Source: an uncultured Angelakisella sp.
GTDB lineage: Bacteria; Bacillota; Clostridia; Oscillospirales; Ruminococcaceae
Direction of reading: 5' to 3'
NCBI GenBank assembly: GCA_904420255.1
Contig: CAJFUT010000018.1
Span: forward strand, 1-12,087
Length of the DNA: 12,087 bases
Below, in pieces: positions 6,276-11,657 of this stretch. Positions within the stretch are counted from its first letter, which is position 1; each line of letters starts with the position of its first letter. The notes under the pieces are model-generated. The model worked only from the letters and a program-made list of their open reading frames with translations. It did no database searches and was not told the origin of the DNA. The translations under genes were made by a program, and so were the position numbers.

Positions 6276-6304
6276 TTTGCCTGACGGGAAAAATATGGTA
6301 TCAT
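6276..6304 (+). promoter_or_regulatory. Candidate promoter of the HPr-like gene
   Basis: TTTGCC (6276-6281), 17-bp spacer, TATCAT (6299-6304); alternatively TTGCCT with a 16-bp spacer. GGAA falls at spacer positions 6-9 (6287-6290), the same place as in the three preceding promoters. Both hexamers are weaker than those upstream, and read-through from the kinase gene is possible because no terminator with a T-tract separates them. Confidence 0.55.
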
Positions 6305-6361
6305 AAGTGTATCGGCGCCGGAGGCGGCGGCCCCCGGCGGAATGTAAACAGGAAAGGCGGT

Positions 6362-6613
6362 ATGATTCCCATGAAAATCGAAATCAGCATCGAGGGACTG
6401 AAAAACGCGGAGAAATTCAGCGCCATCTGCCAGGACTACCCCTTTGAGCTTTACCTGCGCTCCGGCCAGTTCTGTGTGGACCCCAAGTCCATGCTGGGCG
6501 TGCTGGCCATCTTCTATTCGGCCAGCGACCCCGTCTTTGTGGACACCAACGACATGGATGAGGAAACCCTCAAGAAGTTTATCAAGGACATCGCCAAGTA
6601 TATCAAAAAATAA
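6362..6613 (+). CDS. HPr-like protein lacking the phospho-histidine
   Basis: An 83-residue protein with the size and order of an HPr fold. The segment VDPKSMLGVLAIF (38-50) aligns with VNLKSIMGVMSLG of B. subtilis HPr, keeping the serine equivalent to regulatory Ser46. The region that should carry the catalytic GIHARPA motif reads EGLKNAEKFSAI (11-22): there is no histidine or arginine at that place, so it cannot relay phosphate from PTS enzyme I. It may be a regulatory or structural HPr relative. ATG 6362 follows AGGAAAGG closely; ATG 6371 (giving MKIEIS) is an equally plausible start. Family assignment is by recalled alignment, moderately secure. It ends at a strong terminator between convergent genes. 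Confidence 0.7.
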   Translation: MIPMKIEISIEGLKNAEKFSAICQDYPFELYLRSGQFCVDPKSMLGVLAIFYSASDPVFVDTNDMDEETLKKFIKDIAKYIKK

Positions 6614-6629
6614 TCCGCGGATAGGAAAG

Positions 6630-6674
6630 AGGACGCCCCGGGCTCGGCCTAGCCAAGCCTGGGGCGTCCTTTTT
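6630..6674 (+). terminator. Intrinsic terminator between convergent genes
   Basis: AGGACGCCCC (6630-6639) pairs with GGGGCGTCCT (6661-6670). The helix extends inward through a G-U to GGCT/AGCC (6641-6644/6656-6659), giving 15 pairs, with a small GGC/GCC inner hairpin, followed by TTTTT. It ends the HPr-like gene and overlaps the last bases of the opposing ATPase gene. On the minus strand the T-tract is poor, so bidirectional action is only possible. Confidence 0.9.
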
Positions 6675-7344
6675 ATTCCAAAAGCTGGCCGTCCACAATG
6701 CGGACCACCCGGTGGGCGTATTTGGCCACCTTTTCATCGTGGGTGATCATCACAATGGTGTTCCCCAGCTCGTTGAGCTTCACAAACAGGTCCAGCACCT
6801 CCCGGCCGGTGTTGCTGTCCAGGGTGCCGGTTGGCTCGTCGGCCAGCAGGATGCTGGGCTTCCCCACCAGGGCCCGGGCGATGGCCACCCGCTGCTGCTG
6901 GCCGCCGGAAAGCTCGCTGGGCCGGTGGGTGATCCGCTCCCCCAGCCCCAGGAGCTGGATGGTTTCCATGCACTGCTCCCGGGCCTCCTGGTGGGTCTTC
7001 CCCCGGATCAGGATGGGCATACAGATGTTCTGCAGCACGGTGTATTTGGGGATGAGCTGGTATTTCTGGAAGATGAAGCCGATTTTGCTGTTGCGCACCT
7101 GGGTCAGCTGGTCGTCGGTCATGGTGGTGATCTCCTGGCCGTCCAGCAGGTAGCTGCCGGTGTCGGCGGTGTCCATGCAGCCGATGATGTTCATCAGGGT
7201 GGACTTGCCGGAGCCGGAGGGGCCCAGGATGGCCAGGAATTCCCCTTCTTCCACTGTCAGGTTCACGTCCTTGAGGGCGTGGAGGGATTCCTCCCCCATT
7301 TTGTAGTATTTGTTGATGTCGGTCATCTGGATGATGTGTTCCAT
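6673..7344 (-). CDS. MacB/LolD-type export ABC transporter ATP-binding protein
   Basis: A 223-residue ATPase. Walker [10 protein letters not shown] is at 41-49, Q-loop FQKYQLIPKYT at 92-102, signature LSGGQQQR at 145-152, Walker B ILLADE at 165-170, followed by PTGTLDSNTG (171-180) and switch His202. The ADEPTGTLDSNTG wording, the GCMDTADTGSYLLDG segment and the short length are typical of the MacB/LolD mechanotransmission subfamily. The start is supported by AAAGGAG 7 nt upstream. It is the last gene of the four-gene minus-strand operon; placing the ATPase last, after the permease and a lipoprotein, differs from the usual adaptor-ATPase-permease order. It powers the FtsX-type permease encoded at 8052-9428. 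Confidence 0.94.
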   Translation of the reverse strand: MEHIIQMTDINKYYKMGEESLHALKDVNLTVEEGEFLAILGPSGSGKSTLMNIIGCMDTADTGSYLLDGQEITTMTDDQLTQVRNSKIGFIFQKYQLIPKYTVLQNICMPILIRGKTHQEAREQCMETIQLLGLGERITHRPSELSGGQQQRVAIARALVGKPSILLADEPTGTLDSNTGREVLDLFVKLNELGNTIVMITHDEKVAKYAHRVVRIVDGQLLE

Positions 7345-7381
7345 GGGGCGCTCCTTTGGAGAAAGAGTACGGCCTCCGCCG

Positions 7382-8026
7382 TCAGGAGAGGGACTGGATC
7401 ACCTGGACCTGGGCCGGCGTGGTCCCGTCCTCCCGGAGGGTGATGGTGACCAGCAGGTCGGTGGTGAGGCTGTTGAAATCCCGCTCGGTACCGGTGAGGG
7501 TGATCACCGTGGCGCCGATGGGGATCTGGTAGGTGGCGGTTTCCCCGGTGCGGGTGTAGTTCTTCTGGGTGGTTTCCAGCCCTACGGTGATGCCGCCGCT
7601 GTCCTCCTCCATGGCGGGCGCTCCGCCCTCCCCGCCGGCAGGCGCGCCGCCGGCGGGAGCTTCATCCATCCCGGCAGGGGCTCCATCGCCCCCGGCGGAG
7701 GGTTCCCCGCCCTCCCCGGAAGGGGCTTCCCCCTCCCCAGCGGGGACCTGGCCGGAGGCCTCCTCCTCGCCGGAGGGGCCGCCGCTTCCCGGGCCTCCCT
7801 GGCCGCCCATGGCGCCATCCAGGGTTACCAGGTCCAGGGTGATCTCGTTGCCATTGACCTGGGTGATGATGCCGGATACCGTTTCCCCGGTGATGACCTG
7901 GCTTTCGGAGGAGCCGGAGCTGGAAACCCGGGCCATCACCGACTCCACCGCCTCCTCCACGGCGTCGCAGCCGGAGAGGAGGAGGGTGGCAGCCAGGGCC
8001 AGGGGGAGGATTCTTCTGTATCTCAT
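7382..8026 (-). CDS. Lipoprotein of unknown function in the export operon
   Basis: A 214-residue protein starting MRYRRILPLALAATLLLSGC: a lipoprotein signal peptide with lipobox LSGC and Cys20. Two small beta-like segments (about 48-70, GETVSGIITQVNGNEITLDL; about 145-214, with TYQIPIGATVITLTGT) flank a low-complexity Gly/Pro/Ala/Glu/Ser stretch (71-145). I do not recognise a named family. The start at 8026 follows AAAGGGCGG and gives a textbook signal peptide. An upstream in-frame ATG (8059) overlaps the permease stop and adds 11 polar residues ahead of the signal, so it is less likely. Its position between permease and ATPase suggests an extracellular partner of the exporter, anchored to the outer face of the membrane. 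Confidence 0.8.
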   Translation of the reverse strand: MRYRRILPLALAATLLLSGCDAVEEAVESVMARVSSSGSSESQVITGETVSGIITQVNGNEITLDLVTLDGAMGGQGGPGSGGPSGEEEASGQVPAGEGEAPSGEGGEPSAGGDGAPAGMDEAPAGGAPAGGEGGAPAMEEDSGGITVGLETTQKNYTRTGETATYQIPIGATVITLTGTERDFNSLTTDLLVTITLREDGTTPAQVQVIQSLS

Positions 8027-8051
8027 GGCGACGCCGCCCTTTCTGTTTGTT

Positions 8052-9428
8052 TTATTCATGGTTCAGCGCCTCGATGGGCTTGAGGGCGGCCGCCTTGGCC
8101 GCGGGGTAGAAGCCGAACAGCGTCCCGGTGATGATGGCGAAGAGCAGGGCCATCACCACCCCGGCCGCCGAGGCCTCCACCCGCATACTGAACTGGGACA
8201 GCACCGGCATCAGGGCCGAGCCGATGACCACCCCCACGATCCCCCCGAAGGTGGAGATCATATTGGATTCCATGAGGAACTCCATCAGGATGTTCTGCCG
8301 GGAGCAGCCCAGGGCCTTCAGGATGCCGATTTCCCGGGTGCGCTCCTGCACCGAAACGAAAAGGACGTTCATAATGCCGATGCCCCCCACAATAAAGACG
8401 ATGCTGGCCACGGCGATGAGCAGAAGGGACATGGTGTTGGCCGACTGGGTGGCCGCCTCCATGCTGCTGCCGGCGTCGGTGATGGTGTAGGTGACGCCGG
8501 GGTGGATGGAGGAGAGGGTGATCTCCACATTCTCCATCACCGCCTCCACGTCGGAAACGTCCTCCGCCAGGACGGTGATGATGGGGTCGATCTCCTTGCC
8601 GAAGAGGTACTTTTCAGCGGTGGTGTAGGGCAGGTAGATGGCGCTGTCGGGGCTGACGCCGGAGGAAACGGTGCCCATGGATTCCAGGATGCCCACGATG
8701 GTGTAGTCCCGGTCATCGATGGTGAGGACGTTGTTGTAGGCGTTGGCGGCGCTGCCGAAGATCTCGGAGCAGACGTCGCTGCCGATGACGCAGACCCGGC
8801 CCATTTCGTCGATGTCGTCGTCGGTGATGAAGTCCCCCATGGACATCTCCAGGTTGGAAACCTCGGTGTAGGCGGGGTACACCCCCACGACGGTGTACTC
8901 CTCTTCCTCCTCCATATCGTAGCCCAGGACGGCGTAGGAGCCGCTGGCCGAGATGGTGGCGGTGGTGATGTCAGGGACAAAGAGGGCGATCTCCTCCACA
9001 TCCGAGTAGGTGAGGGTGGAGTCCACATTGCTGCGGACCCCGGCGATGCCGCCGCCTCCCCCTGCCATCATCATGCCGCCGGGGAAGCCGCCGCCCCCGC
9101 CGCCGCGGTTCCCGCCGCCGGAGGGCATGGCGGGCATCCCGCCGCCGGAGGGCATGGCGGGCATCCCGCCGCCGGGCATCCCCCCGCCGGGGAAGCCGCC
9201 GCCCTGGTTTTCCAGGCCCTGCATATTGGGGTCGTAGCTGACCTCCACGGCGCCGGCGTTGAGGTTCTTGAACTGGTCCGCCACGTCCGCCTTGCCCCCC
9301 TGGCCGATGGCGATGACCAGGACGATGGTGGCGGCCCCCACGATGATCCCCAGGGAGGTGAGGAGGACCTTGAACTTGTTCTCCATGATGTTGACCCAGA
9401 CAAGGCCCATCAGCTCTGAAAACCGCAT
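8052..9428 (-). CDS. MacB-like FtsX-domain ABC transporter permease
   Basis: A 458-residue permease: one N-terminal membrane segment (about 20-42, preceded by a short helix with NIMENKFKVLLTSLGIIVG), a large extracytoplasmic domain (about 43-345), and a C-terminal FtsX core with three membrane segments. The core includes GGIGIMNVLFVSVQERTREIG-type sequence and ends in FYPAAKAAALKPIEALNHE. These are MacB hallmarks. Residues 76-129 are an unusual Gly/Met/Pro-rich insert with eight methionines, including the doubled nonapeptide MPAMPSGGG. The ATG overlaps the adaptor stop codon (TGATG), so translation is coupled. It should move substrate or force between the ATPase and the extracytoplasmic partners rather than conduct through a classical channel; substrate unknown. 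Confidence 0.93.
   Translation of the reverse strand: MRFSELMGLVWVNIMENKFKVLLTSLGIIVGAATIVLVIAIGQGGKADVADQFKNLNAGAVEVSYDPNMQGLENQGGGFPGGGMPGGGMPAMPSGGGMPAMPSGGGNRGGGGGGFPGGMMMAGGGGGIAGVRSNVDSTLTYSDVEEIALFVPDITTATISASGSYAVLGYDMEEEEEYTVVGVYPAYTEVSNLEMSMGDFITDDDIDEMGRVCVIGSDVCSEIFGSAANAYNNVLTIDDRDYTIVGILESMGTVSSGVSPDSAIYLPYTTAEKYLFGKEIDPIITVLAEDVSDVEAVMENVEITLSSIHPGVTYTITDAGSSMEAATQSANTMSLLLIAVASIVFIVGGIGIMNVLFVSVQERTREIGILKALGCSRQNILMEFLMESNMISTFGGIVGVVIGSALMPVLSQFSMRVEASAAGVVMALLFAIITGTLFGFYPAAKAAALKPIEALNHE
9111..9164. repeat. Perfect 27-bp tandem duplication inside the permease gene
   Basis: Two identical 27-bp units (9111-9137, 9138-9164), followed by a partial third, encode MPAMPSGGG twice (residues 89-97 and 98-106) in the Gly/Met/Pro-rich insert of the permease. 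Because the unit is a multiple of three, copy-number change would keep the frame. Identity at all 27 positions suggests a recent slippage event. Confidence 0.95.
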
Positions 9429-10981
9429 CAGCTGTTCACCCTGCTTTCAATGAGGACGATGTCCCCCTCCTCCAGGCCGGAGAGGATCTGGACGTTGCGC
9501 CCGTCGGAGAAGCCGGTGGTGACGGGGGTGACCACCGTTTCCCCAGTGTCGGTGAGGAGCTTCACCGTTTCGGTGCCGTCGTCCGCCGTGGTGACGGCCC
9601 GGTAGGAAACATAGAGGCAGTCGCTCTCCTGGCGGGTGATGAAGGTGGCGTCGCAGGTCATCCCCTCGTAGATATTGTCGGGATGGCCGTCCATGAGGAT
9701 ATTGACGGCGTAGCTGACGCTGGTGGAGCCCATCCGGGCGGCGGTGTAGGAGATGCTGTCGATGGTGCCGGTGAAGGTCTGGTCGTCGTAGGCGTCAAAG
9801 ACCATCTGGACCTCCATCCCCAGCTCCAGGTCGGCGATGTCGTCCTGGCTCACCGAAAGGGTGACATAGGCCGTCTGGGTGGCCAGGGAAACCAGCTCGC
9901 TGTCGGCCTCCATGGTGTCCCCCTCCGAGCAGTTCACCGACATCACCAGCCCGTCGATGGGGGCGGTGATGATGCCGTCGGTGATATACTGGCCCACCTC
10001 CTCCAGCTCCCGGAGGGCCTCGTTGACGTCGGCCTGGGCCGAGCTGACGGCGCTGGCCAGCTGGCTGATGGTGGCGTTATAGACGGTGTCGGCGTTTTCG
10101 TTCTCCGCCACCGTCTGGTTTTTATCCGCCTCGGCGGTGAGGACCTCCAGCTCCTCCTGGCTCTCCAGCTGCTCCAGCTCCAGCCGGGCGGTGGAAAGCT
10201 CGCTGCTGGTGTCGCTGTATTCGTCGCAGACGTTGTCGTAGTCCTCATCGAGATCTTCGTATTCCTGTTCATAAAGTTCCATCTCGCGCTTTTTTTCCTC
10301 AAGCACATCCTCGGTGATCTCGCCATTGGCGTACTGGGTTTTGGCTTCATTGTAGGCCGCCAGGGCCGCGTTGTAGGAATCGGAAGCCTCGCTTCGCCGG
10401 CTCCGCAGCTCGCTGCGCTGGTCATAAAGGTCCGCCAGCCGGTCGGCCAGCTCATCCACCCGGTCCTCCTGCTCCGCCAGGTTGGAGCTGATCTCGGCGA
10501 TGGTGTAGTCGTACTGGAGCTCGGCGGTCTGGCCGCTGAGGACGGTGGAGTCGTAGTCGTACTGGGCGGTGATGGCCCCGGTGGTCTGGTTCTGCTTCGC
10601 CTCCTCCAGGGCCAGCAGGGCCGAGTCATAGGCGGCCTCCAGGATGCTGTATTCATCCTGGAGGGCGGAAAGGTCCACCTTCAGGAGGGCCTCCCCGGCG
10701 GTGACCCGCTGGCCGGCCTTGACATAGACCTCCTCCACCTCCACCGAGACGGGGTAGGTGATGTATTCGGTTTCCAGGGTGGCGGTGCCGGATTCGGTGA
10801 TCCCCACCGTCAGGTCGCCCCGCTTCACCGTTTCCTCGATGGAAACCGCGGCGGAGCTTTCGCCCGAGGCGGCCCACAGGGGCCTTGTCAGCGCCGCCCC
10901 GCAGACCAGCACCGCCACCAGCGCCGCGGCGATGAGGGGTTTGGTCCACCGGGCCAGCCGTTCTGGGATTTTCAAAGTCAT
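9428..10981 (-). CDS. HlyD/MacA-family adaptor with long coiled coil
   Basis: A 517-residue membrane-anchored adaptor, first gene of the export operon. Residues 14-38 form a signal anchor. The first half-lipoyl motif is at about 77-103 (VEEVYVKAGQRVTAGEALLKVD). A very long acidic helical region (about 104-333, rich in E, Q, L, A and heptad-like) follows, then the second half-lipoyl motif (about 335-366, IITAPIDGLVMSVNCSEGDTMEADSELV). Beta-barrel and membrane-proximal domains run to the end (VQILSGLEEGDIVLIES). I chose ATG 10981 with AGGAG just upstream; longer in-frame extension to 11245 runs through promoter sequence and is not coding. Known role of the family: bridging the permease to outside components. 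In a monoderm cell the coiled coil may cross the wall. Confidence 0.92.
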   Translation of the reverse strand: MTLKIPERLARWTKPLIAAALVAVLVCGAALTRPLWAASGESSAAVSIEETVKRGDLTVGITESGTATLETEYITYPVSVEVEEVYVKAGQRVTAGEALLKVDLSALQDEYSILEAAYDSALLALEEAKQNQTTGAITAQYDYDSTVLSGQTAELQYDYTIAEISSNLAEQEDRVDELADRLADLYDQRSELRSRRSEASDSYNAALAAYNEAKTQYANGEITEDVLEEKKREMELYEQEYEDLDEDYDNVCDEYSDTSSELSTARLELEQLESQEELEVLTAEADKNQTVAENENADTVYNATISQLASAVSSAQADVNEALRELEEVGQYITDGIITAPIDGLVMSVNCSEGDTMEADSELVSLATQTAYVTLSVSQDDIADLELGMEVQMVFDAYDDQTFTGTIDSISYTAARMGSTSVSYAVNILMDGHPDNIYEGMTCDATFITRQESDCLYVSYRAVTTADDGTETVKLLTDTGETVVTPVTTGFSDGRNVQILSGLEEGDIVLIESRVNS

Positions 10982-11011
10982 CACGCTCCTAGCATTTTTC
11001 GGGATAGGCCC

Positions 11012-11075
11012 AGTATAAGGGGGGAAGGTGAAGAACTCTTGAACCTGGCGTGATTCTCCCTTGAAAAAATGTGAA
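11012..11075 (-). promoter_or_regulatory. Export operon promoter with 11-bp-spaced direct repeats
   Basis: Read on the minus strand, TATACT (11017-11012) is a good -10, but the matching -35 position (11040-11035, AAGAGT) is poor. Upstream lie TTCAC (from 11075), TTCAAG (from 11065), ATCACG (from 11054), TTCAAG (from 11043) and TTCACC (from 11032), at intervals of 10, 11, 11 and 11 bp. Direct repeats at one helical turn reaching the -35 are how OmpR/PhoB-family response regulators bind activated promoters. No regulator gene is in the window. The regulator family is an inference. Confidence 0.55.
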
Positions 11076-11101
11076 GGATTTCTTCCGGCAGGGAGAAATC
11101 C
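11076..11101. repeat. 11-bp inverted repeat in the divergent intergenic region
   Basis: GGATTTCTTCC (11076-11086) and GGGAGAAATCC (11091-11101) pair throughout, with one G-U, around the loop GGCA. It lies directly upstream of the direct repeats of the export promoter and about 60 bp before the divergent T-box promoter. It has no T-tract on the plus strand; on the minus strand a T-rich stretch (TTCACATTTTTT) follows. It could be an operator or a hairpin in an upstream-initiated minus transcript. Confidence 0.6.
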
Positions 11102-11158
11102 AGGCAAGACCCGACAAAATGCGGGGCAAAAAGGGGAAAACTTTTTACGGTCGCGGGA

Positions 11159-11188
11159 TTGACAGCGTCCCTCTCCGGGGGATATAAT
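11159..11188 (+). promoter_or_regulatory. Consensus promoter of the T-box leader
   Basis: TTGACA (11159-11164) and TATAAT (11183-11188) are both perfect consensus hexamers, separated by 18 bp. Transcription is expected to begin near 11195, just ahead of the T-box RNA. The spacer lacks the GGAA seen in the other four plus-strand promoters. A strong constitutive start is normal for a gene controlled by riboswitch termination. Confidence 0.9.
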
Positions 11189-11420
11189 AGCACCAACAAC
11201 TTGATGCGCGTGAAATGCAGTGATTGAGGAAAGTAGTCCCTCCACGGTTCTCCCAGAGAGCCCCGGGCAGCTGAAAACGGGGCAGGATCGGGCTGGATGA
11301 AGTTCCCTCAGGAGCAGTGGGCTGAACTTGCAGTAGGCTTCACCGGGACTTCCGCCGTTATCGGGAAGGGGATATGTTGGTATCCTGAAAAACAGTCACT
11401 TTGGGTGGTTGCGGGTTATG

Positions 11421-11452
11421 ATGCTCGTCCCTTGGCGGGGCGGGTGTTTTTT
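11421..11452 (+). terminator. Extra upstream terminator within the T-box leader
   Basis: An 11-pair stem (11421-11431 with 11437-11447, several G-U pairs, CGTCCC/GGGGCG core) around TTGGC is followed by a run of T to 11452. Just before it, GGG-TGGTTGC-GGG (11403-11415) resembles the T-box bulge TGGTACC with TGGT kept and ACC replaced by TGC. Together they look like a degenerate first antiterminator/terminator module. Confidence 0.65.
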
Positions 11453-11543
11453 ATTTCCATCCAGGGGCGGCTTCCGGGAAAACCGGCGTATCTCCAGTGA
11501 GTGGCGGCGCTTCTGCCGCAAAACGAGTGGTACCGTGGGCGAT

Positions 11544-11589
11544 GGCTCACCTCGTTCCCCCTTGGGGGGGAGCGGGGTGGGCCTTTTTT
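11544..11589 (+). terminator. T-box terminator hairpin (main)
   Basis: The 5' arm 11544-11561 pairs at all 18 positions with 11566-11583 (three G-U), loop TTGG, followed by six T residues. Its 5' arm contains GCTCACCTCGTT, the 3' half of the antiterminator, so the two structures exclude each other. Confidence 0.95.
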
Positions 11590-11657
11590 CATTCCCCGGC
11601 CCCTTTCGTGCGCATCGGGGAGAAAAACACAATTGTATGGAAAGGAAGATTTTTGCC

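Larger units (their letters stand above)
11195..11589 (+). promoter_or_regulatory. T-box leader RNA with one Stem I and two terminator modules
   Basis: Stem I: lower helix TGC/GCA (11216-11218/11314-11316), K-turn AGTGAT (11219-11224) opposite GGA, helix TGAGG/CCTCA (11225-11229/11306-11310), specifier loop with AGTA (11232-11235) opposite GAAGTTC (11299-11305), then AGAGAG (11255-11260) and the apical loop GGCAGCTGAAAA closed by CCCCG/CGGGG. CCGTTAT (11355-11361) follows. By analogy with the glyQS loop GAA-GGC-A, the specifier is GTT (Val, 11302-11304), although the next base is C, not the usual purine; TTC (Phe) one base on is the alternative. The antiterminator is AACGAG, bulge TGGTACC (11528-11534), GTGGGC/GCTCAC, CTCGTT. 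UGGU fits a tRNA with discriminator A, such as Val or Phe. Uncharged tRNA should allow read-through into the binding-protein gene. Confidence 0.93.

Noticed and set aside
7569..9419. A 616-codon plus-strand open frame antisense to the export lipoprotein and permease genes
   Set aside because: It lies antisense to two well-recognised genes, its composition (Gly/His/Asp/Val and Ala/Pro runs) is not protein-like, and it has no family motif; GC-rich codon bias keeps the frame open.
9683..11053. A 456-codon plus-strand frame opposite the adaptor gene
   Set aside because: Antisense to the coiled-coil adaptor; the Val/Gly/Leu/Asp-rich translation is what that codon pattern gives on the other strand.
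10982..11245. N-terminal extension of the adaptor frame (88 codons)
   Set aside because: It crosses the promoter region and the divergent T-box promoter, lacks a ribosome site, and the ATG at 10981 has AGGAG and begins a proper membrane anchor.
11453..11521. A complete second T-box (with its own Stem I) between the two terminators
   Set aside because: The roughly 70 nt available are too short for a Stem I and carry no AGAGAG, AGTA or GAA-specifier elements; only a helper stem (GCGGC/GCCGC) is seen.
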